64,000 nucleotides of DNA from Herminiimonas fonticola (GTDB lineage Bacteria > Pseudomonadota > Gammaproteobacteria > Burkholderiales > Burkholderiaceae_D), in assembly GCF_003293745.1 (NCBI RefSeq), contig NZ_PTLZ01000001.1:1420979-1484978 (forward strand). The letters are read 5' to 3'. Within the stretch, counting starts at the first letter, position 1; each line of letters begins with the position of its first letter. The position numbers and the translations under genes were made by a program. Below are positions 1 through 9,089 of this stretch, piece after piece. The notes beneath the pieces are model-generated. The model was not told where the DNA came from. It ran no database searches and worked only from the letters and a program-made list of their open reading frames with translations.

Positions 1-1
1 A

Positions 2-499
2 GCCATCGCTCAGGGTGGTACCGGTCAAATGTTGTCCCTGCCTATGAATGAATACATCCAGCAAAGCCTGGCCGAGATCGGCATTCAAGTCGAGTTTGAA
101 GTCGTCGAACTGGAAACCCTGTACCTGAAATGGCGTAGTGGTGCCAAGGGCGATATCAATGCGAGCAAAGGCGTGACCGGTTTGAATCTGGGTTACGTGA
201 CAGCTGATCCGTTCTACGCGCTGACTCGTTTCGTCGATAGTCGTTACATCGCACCGAATGGCGTCAACTGGGGTGGTTATTCGAATCCGAAAATGGATGC
301 AATGCTGGATCAGATTCGTACCAGCTTCGATGTGAAAACCCAGGACAAATTGCTGGCACAAGTGCATCAAACCATGGTCGACGATGCATTGATGTTGTGG
401 GTCGTGCATGACGTCAACCCGCACGCGATTTCGCCTAAGGTGAAAGGCTTCGTGCAGGCACAGCACTGGTTCCAGGATCTGACCACCATTCGTATGTGA
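2..499 (+). CDS. Peptide ABC transporter substrate-binding protein, C-terminal part
   Basis: The reading frame is open from the left edge of the window, so the gene is truncated at its 5' end. The visible ~165 residues match the C-terminal lobe of family 5 (DppA/OppA-type) periplasmic binding proteins: a QSLAEIGIQVE stretch, a YSNPKMDAMLDQIR segment and a late VVHDVNPHAISPKVKGF segment. It would capture a peptide or related solute in the periplasm and deliver it to the permeases encoded just downstream. The 168-bp gap to the next gene contains no clear terminator, so one operon is likely. The substrate cannot be told from this fragment. Confidence 0.85.
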   Translation, partial: AIAQGGTGQMLSLPMNEYIQQSLAEIGIQVEFEVVELETLYLKWRSGAKGDINASKGVTGLNLGYVTADPFYALTRFVDSRYIAPNGVNWGGYSNPKMDAMLDQIRTSFDVKTQDKLLAQVHQTMVDDALMLWVVHDVNPHAISPKVKGFVQAQHWFQDLTTIRM

Positions 500-667
500 T
501 CACGATCTGCATGTAATTTTGCATGTGATTTTTTGAAGTTGTAGTGATGCAGTTCCCTTGAAGTCCTCCCGGACGCGGTGCAGCGCAAGCTGTATCGCGT
601 CACGGCTCCGAGGCATTGAATTCTTTATCAAGTTGTATTTATCAAGCTGTATCGCTGAAAGTTGTTT

Positions 668-1618
668 ATGCTCTCCTATATTTTGAAACGTCTGCTGTAC
701 GCGATTCCGATTGCACTGAGTGTGACGGTCTTGTCTTTCATGCTGGTGTATCTGGCACCTGGCGATCCGCTGAATGCGATCGCGCCTGCTGATGCACCTG
801 CCGATGTCATCGCCGCGCTGAAGAGCGCCTATGGCCTGGATAAACCAGTGCCTGTGCAATACGGCATGTGGCTGTTACGCGCAGTGCAGGGAGATCTTGG
901 TACCTCGATTGCATCAGGCCGTGAAGTCGTGACTGAAGTCATGAGCGCAGTGAGTAATACGCTGTTGCTGGCCGGTGTCGCTGGTCTGGCTGGCGTGATT
1001 GCCGGTTGCGTACTTGGTGCGTTGGCCGGTTACTGGCACGGCAGTGTGATTGATCGTATTGCTACCTTTATTTCCGTGATCGGCGTCAGTGTGCCGCATT
1101 ACTGGCTGGGCTTGGTGCTGACGATTATTTTTTCCACCCAGCTGGGTTGGTTTCCGGCGATGGGCGCAGGGCCTGGCGGCTCCTCCGATTGGGCGTGGGA
1201 TCTCGAACATTTTCGTTACCTGGTTCTGCCGGCAATTACGCTCTCTGTGATCCCCATGGGCATCATCACACGCACCGTGCGTGCGTTGGTGGCGGAAATG
1301 CTGGAGCAGGAATTTGTCGTCGCGCTGCGTGCGCGCGGTCTCAGCAATGGCACGATCTTCCGCCACATCGCCAAAAACACCGCACCGACTGTATTGGCGG
1401 TAACTGGTTTGCAGATCGGCTATCTGATGGGCGGTTCGATTTTGGTGGAAACTGTATTCGCATGGCCGGGTACCGGCTTCTTATTGAACACCGCCATCTT
1501 CCAGCGCGATATGCCGTTGTTGCAAGGCACGATCCTCGTGCTCTGCATGTTCTTCGTCGCGCTCAATTTGCTGGTCGACATTCTGCAACCCCTACTTGAT
1601 CCCCGCATGGGTCGCTGA
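668..1618 (+). CDS. Peptide ABC transporter permease, DppB/OppB type
   Basis: An inner-membrane permease of the DppB/OppB class, 316 aa, close to the usual family length. It opens with MLSYILKRLLYAIPI, the typical first membrane segment, and carries the PGDP motif near residue 30. Further hydrophobic segments lie at about 100-130, 140-160, 190-215 and 250-305. The EAA-type coupling loop that contacts the ATPases lies near residues 205-235 (ALRARGLSNGTIFRHIAKN). A TTG six bases upstream would be in frame, but the ATG at 668 fits the family N-terminus. It is followed after 13 bp by the second permease. Confidence 0.93.
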   Translation: MLSYILKRLLYAIPIALSVTVLSFMLVYLAPGDPLNAIAPADAPADVIAALKSAYGLDKPVPVQYGMWLLRAVQGDLGTSIASGREVVTEVMSAVSNTLLLAGVAGLAGVIAGCVLGALAGYWHGSVIDRIATFISVIGVSVPHYWLGLVLTIIFSTQLGWFPAMGAGPGGSSDWAWDLEHFRYLVLPAITLSVIPMGIITRTVRALVAEMLEQEFVVALRARGLSNGTIFRHIAKNTAPTVLAVTGLQIGYLMGGSILVETVFAWPGTGFLLNTAIFQRDMPLLQGTILVLCMFFVALNLLVDILQPLLDPRMGR

Positions 1619-1631
1619 GAAAGTTAAAACC

Positions 1632-2528
1632 ATGGCTTCTTCTATTCAATTTTTTCCACAACCGGTGATGCCTGTCGTGACAGCGCAGCCGCGCGGTTAC
1701 TGGACCACCGTGCTGCGCCAATTGCTGCGTGACCCAGTCGCAATGGGTGCGGCATTGGTGATTTTGCTGATCGTCGGTGCTGCGGTGTTTGCACCTTGGT
1801 TGGCACCGGCCGATCCATTCAAGGGCAGCATGATTCGCCGCTTGCTCCCTATAGGTAGCGAAGGCCATTGGCTGGGTACTGATGAACTCGGTCGCGACAT
1901 GTTGACGCGCTTGATGCATGGCGGTCGGCTGTCCTTGATGATGGGTGTGCTGCCGGTGCTGGCCGCGTTTGGTATCGGTACTTCGATCGGCTTGTTGGCC
2001 GGTTATGTAGGCGGCAAGCTCAACATGATCATCATGCGTGTGCTTGATGTGTTCTATGCGTTCCCATCGGTGTTGTTGGCGGTGGCGATTTCCGGCGCAT
2101 TGGGACCTGGCATAAGCAACAGTATTCTCGCGCTGACCCTGGTGTTCGTACCACAAATTGTGCGCGTCGCAGAAAGCGTCACCACACAAGTGCGCAAGCT
2201 TGATTACATAGAAGCGGCGCGCATGAGTGGTGCCAGTGCATTCTCTATCATTCGTGTGCATGTGCTCGGTAATGTACTTGGGCCAGTGTTCGTGTATGCC
2301 ACCGGCTTGCTCAGCGTCAGCATGATCCTCGCAGCTGGCTTGTCCTTCCTCGGTCTCGGCGTGCGTCCACCTGAGCCGGAATGGGGCTTGATGCTCAATA
2401 CATTGCGCTCGGCAATTTTCCGTAACCCATGGGTTGCGGCATTGCCAGGCGTGTTTATTTTCATGACGTCGATTGCCTTCAATTTGTTGGCAGACGGTGT
2501 TCGTTCAGCCATGGATATACGCAAATGA
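1632..2528 (+). CDS. Peptide ABC transporter permease, DppC/OppC type
   Basis: Second permease of the transporter, 298 aa, DppC/OppC-like. The N-terminal region carries the family pattern of a first membrane segment, then PWLAPADPF, then HWLGTDELGRDMLTRLMHGGR, a signature of this class. The coupling loop is near residues 190-215 (YIEAARMSGASAFSIIRVHVL), and a GLSFLGLGVRPPEPEWG motif sits close to the end. The ATG at 1632 is preferred over an upstream in-frame TTG because it lies beyond the previous gene's stop. Its stop codon overlaps the next start (ATGA), implying coupled translation with the ATPase. Confidence 0.93.
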   Translation: MASSIQFFPQPVMPVVTAQPRGYWTTVLRQLLRDPVAMGAALVILLIVGAAVFAPWLAPADPFKGSMIRRLLPIGSEGHWLGTDELGRDMLTRLMHGGRLSLMMGVLPVLAAFGIGTSIGLLAGYVGGKLNMIIMRVLDVFYAFPSVLLAVAISGALGPGISNSILALTLVFVPQIVRVAESVTTQVRKLDYIEAARMSGASAFSIIRVHVLGNVLGPVFVYATGLLSVSMILAAGLSFLGLGVRPPEPEWGLMLNTLRSAIFRNPWVAALPGVFIFMTSIAFNLLADGVRSAMDIRK

Positions 2529-3607
2529 AACCTGATGACATGAACCTTACTGGTGTTAGTCCAGCAGCTAATTCAGTTGATCGCGGCGGTCCTGCGCAGC
2601 CGCTGCTGGTAGTGAAAAATTTGAAAAAATATTTCCCGGTGCGTGGAGGTGTTTTGCAGCGTGAAAAAAAATTCGTACACGCAGTCGATGGGGTGAGTTT
2701 TTCCGTCGCCAAAGGCAAGACGCTGGGCATAGTCGGTGAATCCGGTTGCGGCAAATCGACGACGGCACGTTTGGTCGCACGTCTGATCGATCCGGATAGC
2801 GGCAACATGATTTTTGATGGCGACGGTGTGGCGGAATTTGGCGGTATCGAATTCAAGGAATTTCGCCGCAATCTGCAGATGGTATTTCAGGATTCATTCG
2901 CTTCGTTGAATCCTCGTCTGACGATAGGCGATACGATTGCCTACGGTCCGCAAGTGCATGGCGTATCCGAGAAAGATGCGAACGAACAGGCGCGTGCATT
3001 ATTGGCGCGCGTCGGGCTGGAGCCATCGCAATTCGCCTCGCGTTACCCACATGAATTATCTGGTGGTCAAAGACAGCGCGTGAACATTGCACGCGCGCTG
3101 GCATTTCAACCGCGTCTGGTGATTCTCGATGAAGCGGTTGCGGCGCTGGATAAATCAGTGCAGGCGCAAGTCTTGAATCTGCTGCAGGAACTCAAGGCTG
3201 AACACGACCTGACTTATCTGTTCATCTCGCACGATTTGCACGTCGTGCATTACATCAGCGACGATGTGATGGTGATGTACATGGGGCAGGTGGTTGAGAT
3301 GGGGCCGGTCGAGCAGATTTACGGCAGCGCTCGCCATCCTTACACGACAGCGTTATTGTCGGCAGTGCCGTCGATGGATCCGGATAACCGTACCCAGCAT
3401 TCACCGCTGGCTGGCGATCCACCTAACCCTATCAACCCGCCTAGCGGTTGCCGCTTCCGTGAACGTTGCCCGCATGCGGAAGCTGTTTGCGCAACGCAAA
3501 TTCCTGCCTTGTTGCAAGTTGCAAATGGTGAAGGGCATGCAGTCGCATGTCATATGAACGATCCGGTTTCCGGCCACACAAAAGCAATCGAAGAGGTGGC
3601 AGCATGA
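2525..3607 (+). CDS. Peptide ABC transporter ATP-binding protein, DppF/OppF type
   Basis: Cytoplasmic ATPase subunit, 360 aa. Walker A is GESGCGKST (about residues 75-83), the ABC signature is LSGGQRQR and Walker B is LVILDEAVAALD. The usual DEPVSALD is altered to DEAVAALD, which keeps the catalytic Glu but loses the Pro. The extended C-terminus holds the family's Cys-containing oligopeptide-transporter tail (GCRFRERCPHAEAVC). The N-terminal VRGGVLQREKKFVHAVDGVSF resembles OppF/DppF. The start at 2525 overlaps the upstream stop and the gene's own stop overlaps the next start, so all four transporter genes after the binding protein are tightly coupled. Finding the F-type ATPase before the D-type is less usual. 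Confidence 0.92.
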   Translation: MKPDDMNLTGVSPAANSVDRGGPAQPLLVVKNLKKYFPVRGGVLQREKKFVHAVDGVSFSVAKGKTLGIVGESGCGKSTTARLVARLIDPDSGNMIFDGDGVAEFGGIEFKEFRRNLQMVFQDSFASLNPRLTIGDTIAYGPQVHGVSEKDANEQARALLARVGLEPSQFASRYPHELSGGQRQRVNIARALAFQPRLVILDEAVAALDKSVQAQVLNLLQELKAEHDLTYLFISHDLHVVHYISDDVMVMYMGQVVEMGPVEQIYGSARHPYTTALLSAVPSMDPDNRTQHSPLAGDPPNPINPPSGCRFRERCPHAEAVCATQIPALLQVANGEGHAVACHMNDPVSGHTKAIEEVAA

Positions 3608-4608
3608 ACAAACCCTTGGTATCAGTACGCGATTTGAGCGTGGAGTTTCATGGCAACCGGCGCGCCAATGCGCTGGATAATGTCAGCTTCGATTTGCAGG
3701 CTGGCGAAGTATTGGGCTTGCTGGGTGAATCAGGTTCCGGCAAAAGCGTGACCTTGCGCACCTTGTTGCGTCTGCATCCGCAACGCACCACGCGCATTAA
3801 CGGTCATATCGAAGTCGATGGACAGGATGTGCTGGCGTTGAAAGGTCGTGCGCTGGAGATGTATCGTGGCGGCACGACTTCGATGATTTTCCAAGAGCCG
3901 GGTCTGGCTTTCGATCCGGTCTACACGGTAGGTCAGCAAATTACCGAAGCGATACGCGCACACGAAGCTGTGAGCCAGGACACAGCGATGCAACGTGCCT
4001 TGCAGATGCTGGATCGCGTGCAAATTCCGCAATCGCGTCGTCGTTACGATGCGTATCTGCATGAACTGTCGGGTGGTATGCGGCAGCGTGCAATGATTGC
4101 ACTGGCACTTGCATGCAAACCTAAATTGTTGCTGGCGGATGAACCGACGACTGCACTGGATGCTTCAGTGCAGATTCAGATTTTGCTGCTGTTGCGCGAA
4201 CTGCAAAAAGAGACAGGCATGTCGGTAATTTTTGTCACGCATGACATCGGTGCTGCGGTCGAAGTCGCTGATCGCATCGCTGTCATGTACGGCGGTCGCA
4301 TCGTTGAAGAAAACACAGTCAAGGGTATTGTCACCACACCGCGCCATCCATACACCGCAGGTTTGCTGGCATCGACAGTTGGTCACGACAATCGTGGCAA
4401 ACCTTTACCAGCAGTACGGGGTGCACCGCCGAATCTGGCAGCATTGCCGCCGGGTTGCAGCTTTGCGCCGCGTTGTGACAATGCGAGCGAGCGTTGTTTA
4501 AGCGAAAGGCCGGCGATTCTTTCTGTCGGTGGCGAACGACTGGCCTGCTGGAATCCGGTTGTGCCGCTTGAAACAAGTGCTGATGTAGGGGAAGCGCTAG
4601 CCGTTTAA
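3604..4608 (+). CDS. Peptide ABC transporter ATP-binding protein, DppD/OppD type
   Basis: Partner ATPase, 334 aa. Walker A GESGSGKSV, signature LSGGMRQRAMIALAL and Walker B LLLADEPTTALDASVQ are all intact, and the C-terminal Cys tail (GCSFAPRCDNASERC) is present. It pairs with the preceding F-type subunit to power uptake. The start at 3604 (GCATGA overlap) is favoured over upstream in-frame codons because the protein then begins MNKPLVSVRDLSVEF, the family N-terminus. It is the last gene of the operon and is followed 18 bp later by a strong terminator hairpin. Confidence 0.92.
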   Translation: MNKPLVSVRDLSVEFHGNRRANALDNVSFDLQAGEVLGLLGESGSGKSVTLRTLLRLHPQRTTRINGHIEVDGQDVLALKGRALEMYRGGTTSMIFQEPGLAFDPVYTVGQQITEAIRAHEAVSQDTAMQRALQMLDRVQIPQSRRRYDAYLHELSGGMRQRAMIALALACKPKLLLADEPTTALDASVQIQILLLLRELQKETGMSVIFVTHDIGAAVEVADRIAVMYGGRIVEENTVKGIVTTPRHPYTAGLLASTVGHDNRGKPLPAVRGAPPNLAALPPGCSFAPRCDNASERCLSERPAILSVGGERLACWNPVVPLETSADVGEALAV

Positions 4609-4626
4609 AATTGTGATGTACGAAAT

Positions 4627-4656
4627 AAAAAAAGCATCCATCGGGATGCTTTTTTA
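4627..4656. terminator. Bidirectional Rho-independent terminator
   Basis: A 12-bp perfect stem (A-run then GCATCC) with an ATCG loop and matching GGATGC plus T-run. It has A/T tracts on both sides and serves the ABC operon on the left and the minus-strand gene on the right. Confidence 0.9.
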
Positions 4657-4698
4657 TTGATGAAGCTGTGCTTAAGGCATGGCATTGTTAGCGCAAGC

Positions 4699-5451
4699 CT
4701 ACTTGTTCTGCAGGCTGCGCACGAAGTGCGGCAATTTTACTTTTTCACTGGCCGTTTCCAGCGGTGGAAGGCCGAGGAAAATGTGTCTGTACGATGCGTA
4801 CAGAATGCCACCTAGAATAGGATACAACGGCACCACGGTAAGACCGTGGAGCAGGGCGCCGACCATCAATAACACGGCACAGACAAAGACGACGATGACA
4901 ACAAATTTGTTTTGATTGAAAGCCTTGAAGGTGTGATCCAGGCACAGTCTGAGCGGAAGATCGGTGCATACGATGAGCGGAATCGCAAACCAGGGCAGGA
5001 TCACCAGCAGCCAGATACCGATGGAAAACAGCGCTTTCGAGCCAGCCATGAACTCACTCATTGCATACGATTTCTCAATATAGACAGACGGCTCTGCTGA
5101 GGGAATAGCGGTCCCTTGAACAATATAAAGAATGATGAACATCGCCATGCTCAGCGTCAGTACCGTTGCTGCGGAACAAAGCAGGATGCGCAACAGGGAC
5201 AAGGGCGATGATTTCAGTATCTTTGCAATTGATACGGATGAATCTGCGCTATATGCCACAAGGACAAAGGCGCCGACCAGGACAGGAGAAATAATTGTCA
5301 GTACCAGTGCAGGGAACTGGCTGGCTATACCCAGTGTAAAAAGAACGAGGGTGACATTCAGTACGAAATGTTTGCTGGATAAATGTAATGCTTCGCTGAG
5401 CCAGCGGCGCCAGCTGGAAGTATCAACCTGTCTCGGACCAAAAGTATTCAT
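4699..5451 (-). CDS. Polytopic membrane protein, BPSS1780-family-like
   Basis: A 250-aa inner-membrane protein with roughly six hydrophobic segments (about residues 30-50, 55-75, 88-112, 140-165, 185-210 and 215-235). It resembles the beta-proteobacterial BPSS1780-type membrane family, recognised from the N-terminal W-R-W-L-x-E-A pattern, repeated hydrophobic hairpins and the GGILYASYRHIF stretch. No catalytic motif is visible and the function is unknown. It lies between two terminators and so is probably transcribed alone. No strong ribosome-binding site precedes the chosen ATG. Confidence 0.7.
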   Translation of the reverse strand: MNTFGPRQVDTSSWRRWLSEALHLSSKHFVLNVTLVLFTLGIASQFPALVLTIISPVLVGAFVLVAYSADSSVSIAKILKSSPLSLLRILLCSAATVLTLSMAMFIILYIVQGTAIPSAEPSVYIEKSYAMSEFMAGSKALFSIGIWLLVILPWFAIPLIVCTDLPLRLCLDHTFKAFNQNKFVVIVVFVCAVLLMVGALLHGLTVVPLYPILGGILYASYRHIFLGLPPLETASEKVKLPHFVRSLQNK

Positions 5452-5625
5452 CGCGATGAATGAAGCAAATGATGTGATTAATGAATGACGCTTGATGTTG
5501 CTACAGTCTGTTTTTCAATTTACTGCGAATGGCAATAACTCAGGCTGTATCTCATTACCTGTCTTTTGATTCACAGCATAAGTAAATTTAAACGGGAAAG
5601 CAAACCTGTCTTGTCTCTCCTGAAT

Positions 5626-5657
5626 AAAAAAAGCACCCGGATGGATGCTTTTTTTTT
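5626..5657. terminator. Rho-independent terminator
   Basis: An A-run and GCACCC, a GGAT turn, then GGATGC and a T-run, with one mismatch in the stem. It lies 18 bp beyond the stop of the minus-strand 119-aa gene. Confidence 0.8.
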
Positions 5658-5675
5658 ATGGGTGGAAACAATACT

Positions 5676-6035
5676 TCAAGGCATAGTCTTGTTGTCGTTC
5701 AAATCCACAATGCCCTTGATCAGGCGATAGAGTTTCCATAACCACGCCACAGTCCAGATCAGGAAGGCGACGGGGATGCCGATAACGGTCATGAACAAAA
5801 TTCCACCCAGTGTCATCCATACCAGATACCACCAGAACGAACGTATCTGCCAGCCGTGATGGCTGTAGACAAAGGTGTTGGCCGCGTCTTCGCGCTTGAC
5901 GTAATTGATGATCAGCGGAATGAAGGAAAAAGCACCTAGCGAAAATATCAGACTGGCAGCATGCGCGATATACAACCACCACGCGAGATTTTTTGCTGAT
6001 TGCAATGGACTGTCTAAAACGAGTTCCTGGTTCAT
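5676..6035 (-). CDS. DUF4870-like small membrane protein
   Basis: A 119-aa protein with three to four hydrophobic segments (about residues 15-45, 66-85 and 87-105). The segment order and the R-E-D-A-x-x-F-V-x-x-H motif between the first and second segments are typical of the small DUF4870/TMEM-like membrane family, whose role is not established. The start is supported by an AAGGA box seven bases upstream of the ATG. It shares orientation with the neighbouring membrane-protein gene, but a terminator lies between them. Confidence 0.75.
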   Translation of the reverse strand: MNQELVLDSPLQSAKNLAWWLYIAHAASLIFSLGAFSFIPLIINYVKREDAANTFVYSHHGWQIRSFWWYLVWMTLGGILFMTVIGIPVAFLIWTVAWLWKLYRLIKGIVDLNDNKTMP

Positions 6036-6165
6036 GGCGCGTCCTTATATGTATTCAGTCATATCTGATGCACGAAGGAAAACAAAGTTCCTTTTGCAAT
6101 ATTTTTGCAAACATTCCAGACGATAGTCAAACATCGCATCGTCTGCGTCAACTTATTCTTGGCAC

Positions 6166-6197
6166 AAAAAAACGGAGCCGCTGAGGGCTCCGTTTTT
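6166..6197. terminator. Rho-independent terminator after lactate permease
   Basis: A-run, CGGAGCC, loop, GGCTCCG, T-run. It lies 18 bp past the permease stop and is symmetrical, so it can work on both strands. Confidence 0.88.
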
Positions 6198-6214
6198 CTT
6201 GCATTGACTAGGGT

Positions 6215-7888
6215 TTATTTGACGACCATGTGTGTGAACGGTATCACATAGGCTTGCAATGTCACCAGGAAGCCAACCAGGATGGCCAGCGCGATCGAGT
6301 GGAAGAACACGTAGCGCAAGATGTCGCCTTCGTGGCCGTACCATTTGGTTGCGGTGGAGGCCACTACAATCGATTGCGCATCGATCATCTTGCCCATCAC
6401 GCCGCCGGCGCTGTTGGCTGATGCCATCAGAACTGGCGGCAGGCCCAGTTGTTCTGCAGTGGTTTTTTGCAGACTGCCGAACAGTACGTTGGCAGCGGTA
6501 TCAGAGCCGGTTAGCGCCACGCCCAGCCAGCCCAGCAGTGTGCCGAACATAGGATAGAACACGCCGGTATGTGCAAATGCCAGACCGAGGGTGGCATCAA
6601 GACCGGAGTATTTGGTCAGATAACCGATGCCGAACATCGCGCAAATGGTCAGCAGCGAATAACGTACCAGCACGATCGTGTGCCAGTATTCCTTGAGCAG
6701 GCGCTTGAATGAATAGCCCATCATTACGCCGGCGACGATGGAGGATACCAAGATGCCGGTGCCTGCCATCGACAATACATTGAAGTTGAACACGGCAGCT
6801 TCGAGGAACGGTTCCTTCGCCACTGGCGGCATCTTCATGACCATCTTGTCCAGACCTGGAATTGCATACTTCCATGACCAGATCGTATCAATCGCTTTCT
6901 TGAAAAACGGCGTACCCCAGATAAACACGAATACCGACAGGATTACCCAAGGCATCCACGATTTCGCCACGCTGATGCTGGCGACAACGGAATTATCTAC
7001 AACGATCGGTTCGTCCTTGATGTCATCCTTGGAGTTGTCATGACGGTTACGCAAGGCAGTCGAGGTCCAGATTTTCTTTGGTTGCCATACCTTCAGGAAC
7101 AGCGTCAGCGAGCTCATCGAAACGATAGCGGCAATCACGTCCACCAGCCATGGTCCGTGGTAATTTGAGACGATGAACTGCGGTACTGCAAACGATACGC
7201 CTGCGACCAGAATCGCCGGCCAGATTTCACGCATGCCACGGAAACCGGCAAATGCCCAGATCAGCCAGAACGGTACCAGCACCGAGAAGAACGGCAATTG
7301 GCGTCCGATCATCGAAGACAGGTCCAGCAAATCGATGCCGGTAACTGCAGACAGCGCAATGACAGGTGCGCCCAGTGCGCCATAAGCGACCGGTGCCGTA
7401 TTGGCGATCAATGCCAGTCCGGATGCCGCTAGCGGCGAGAAGCCGAGGCCGATCAGGATCGCGCCGGTAACTGCCACCGGTGTGCCGAAACCGGCTGCGC
7501 CTTCAAAGAAGGCGCCGAAACAGAAGGCAACCAGCAGTAATTGCAGGCGCCTATCTTCCGTGATGCTACCTATGCTGTTTTGCAATACCTTGAAATAGCC
7601 GTTCAGCGTGGTTAGTCGGTGCAGGAAAATAATGTTCAGCACGATCCAGCCGATCGGGAACAGGCCTGCGGCAATGCCGTAACCTGCTGCCTTGCCGGCC
7701 ATCGCAACCGGCATGCCGAAGACGAAAGCGGCAATCACGATGCCGACTACCAGCGCCAGGCCGGCTGCGAGATGCGCTTTCATATGGAAGAACGCAAGTG
7801 CGGTCAACAGGACCGCAACCGGAATGCCGGCCGCCAGTGTAGAGAAACCGAAGCTGTTAAGCGGGTCGTAGATTTGCTGCCATATCAT
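6215..7888 (-). CDS. lldP: L-lactate permease, LctP family
   Basis: A 557-aa inner-membrane proton-coupled lactate/glycolate carrier with about 12-14 hydrophobic segments. Family features are the WQQIYDPLNSF start, the FFEGAAGFGTPVAVTGAILIGLGF block near residues 127-150, APVAYGALGAPVIALS near 165-180, and the C-terminal GVALTGSDTAANVLFGSLQ and SANSAGGVMGKMIDAQSIVVA blocks. The start is supported by an AAAGGAAAA box upstream of the ATG. No lactate dehydrogenase gene is adjacent. The 330-bp upstream region contains a perfect palindrome (8025-8049) that could be an operator. Confidence 0.95.
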   Translation of the reverse strand: MIWQQIYDPLNSFGFSTLAAGIPVAVLLTALAFFHMKAHLAAGLALVVGIVIAAFVFGMPVAMAGKAAGYGIAAGLFPIGWIVLNIIFLHRLTTLNGYFKVLQNSIGSITEDRRLQLLLVAFCFGAFFEGAAGFGTPVAVTGAILIGLGFSPLAASGLALIANTAPVAYGALGAPVIALSAVTGIDLLDLSSMIGRQLPFFSVLVPFWLIWAFAGFRGMREIWPAILVAGVSFAVPQFIVSNYHGPWLVDVIAAIVSMSSLTLFLKVWQPKKIWTSTALRNRHDNSKDDIKDEPIVVDNSVVASISVAKSWMPWVILSVFVFIWGTPFFKKAIDTIWSWKYAIPGLDKMVMKMPPVAKEPFLEAAVFNFNVLSMAGTGILVSSIVAGVMMGYSFKRLLKEYWHTIVLVRYSLLTICAMFGIGYLTKYSGLDATLGLAFAHTGVFYPMFGTLLGWLGVALTGSDTAANVLFGSLQKTTAEQLGLPPVLMASANSAGGVMGKMIDAQSIVVASTATKWYGHEGDILRYVFFHSIALAILVGFLVTLQAYVIPFTHMVVK

Positions 7889-8024
7889 GATCTTTTCCTT
7901 TGATTGGTTGGCTTACTATTTTTTTAACCCAGGCTGATCGTTGCAGTCTGGAAGCCCGCTACGATATCAGCGGCTCCCTAGCTTATTGATGCATAAAATT
8001 AATCGATAGATGAAATGTATTGAT

Positions 8025-8049
8025 GAGCAAAATCTACCTTATTTTGCTC
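8025..8049. promoter_or_regulatory. Perfect 9-bp inverted repeat upstream of lldP
   Basis: GAGCAAAAT, a 7-base spacer, then ATTTTGCTC. It lies about 137 bp upstream of the lactate permease start in an otherwise unremarkable AT-rich 330-bp gap. A regulator operator is possible. The regulator is unknown. Confidence 0.35.
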
Positions 8050-8166
8050 GCTTTTCTGGAGTTTTGGGGGCGCAGATGCAGAATTAAAAAATGGAAAAGC
8101 AAAGGCTTTTCATCATGGAATGCGGAGAGGTTGCTGAAAAGAAATTCAAGGCGCTAGATGGCCGTG

Positions 8167-8192
8167 CGCAAGCGCGACTGAACGCGCTTGCG
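8167..8192. terminator. GC-rich hairpin downstream of serB
   Basis: A perfect 10-bp stem (CGCAAGCGCG / CGCGCTTGCG) with a 6-base loop, 27 bp past the serB stop. It has no good T-run, so it may be a weak terminator or an RNA 3'-end stabiliser. Confidence 0.45.
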
Positions 8193-8218
8193 TCAATGTC
8201 AGAACTGACAGGGAGCCT

Positions 8219-9064
8219 CTAGCTGTGGAACAGATTTAACACGCCATCAAGACCAACAAAATTCAAGGCGATATTCGCTTGCTGTCTGACGACAGGTTTG
8301 GCGCGAAATGCAACCGACAAGCCGGCGATGCGCATCATTTGCAAATCGTTGGCGCCGTCGCCCATGACGATTGCCTGTTGTGGCGAAATGTTCAACTCCT
8401 TGCAGACGCGTTCGACGGTGGCTTTTTTTTCTTCACCATCGACGATGCCGCCGATAACCTGGCCGGTCAATTTGCCGTCTACGATTTCCAGTTGATTGGA
8501 ATGTGTGTAGTCGAGATTGAGGCGCTGCTTCATCCGATCGGTGAAGAAGGTAAAACCGCCGGATACCAGCAAGGTCTTCATGCCTGCCGCTTGTATACCT
8601 GCCAGCATTTTCTCTGCTCCCAGCGAGAGCGTCAGGCGTTCGTCGTAGACGCGTTGCAATGCGCTTGCATCCAATCCTTTGAGCAAGGCGACGCGACGCG
8701 TCAGGCTTTCCTTGAATTCGATTTCGCCGCGCATGGCAGCTTCGGTGATTTCTGCGACTTGCGGTTTCAAGCCTTGCATGTCGGCGATCTCGTCTATGCA
8801 TTCGATCGTGATCAGGGTTGAATCCATATCCATCGCGACCAACTTGAAGTCGGACAATACACGGCTGCGTTCCATGAACGCGTAATCAAGTTTCGCGGCC
8901 CATGCGGCCATATCGATTTGCGATTTCACTTCATCGTTGTAGCTGACGTCGACGCAGCGATACGCATGATCGCCGATAGCGACGATGGAACGCGGACGGG
9001 CCAGACCGGCAATTTGTTCTACGATATGGCGTTGTACGGTCAAGCCTTGCAAAATCAGATTCAT
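8219..9064 (-). CDS. serB: Phosphoserine phosphatase SerB
   Basis: Catalyses the last step of serine synthesis, hydrolysing L-phosphoserine in the cytoplasm. At 281 aa it has the full haloacid-dehalogenase motif set: DMDST (nucleophile Asp79, acid/base Asp81), LLVSGGFTFF (motif II Ser), the lysine region around GEEKKATVERV, and GDGANDLQMM (motif III). The N-terminal ~70 residues form the small ACT-like domain seen in longer SerB proteins. It lies 25 bp downstream of mfd on the same strand, so co-transcription is likely, and a GC-rich hairpin follows it. Confidence 0.96.
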   Translation of the reverse strand: MNLILQGLTVQRHIVEQIAGLARPRSIVAIGDHAYRCVDVSYNDEVKSQIDMAAWAAKLDYAFMERSRVLSDFKLVAMDMDSTLITIECIDEIADMQGLKPQVAEITEAAMRGEIEFKESLTRRVALLKGLDASALQRVYDERLTLSLGAEKMLAGIQAAGMKTLLVSGGFTFFTDRMKQRLNLDYTHSNQLEIVDGKLTGQVIGGIVDGEEKKATVERVCKELNISPQQAIVMGDGANDLQMMRIAGLSVAFRAKPVVRQQANIALNFVGLDGVLNLFHS

Positions 9065-9089
9065 GGCGATGTCGGTTAAAGATGGATCG

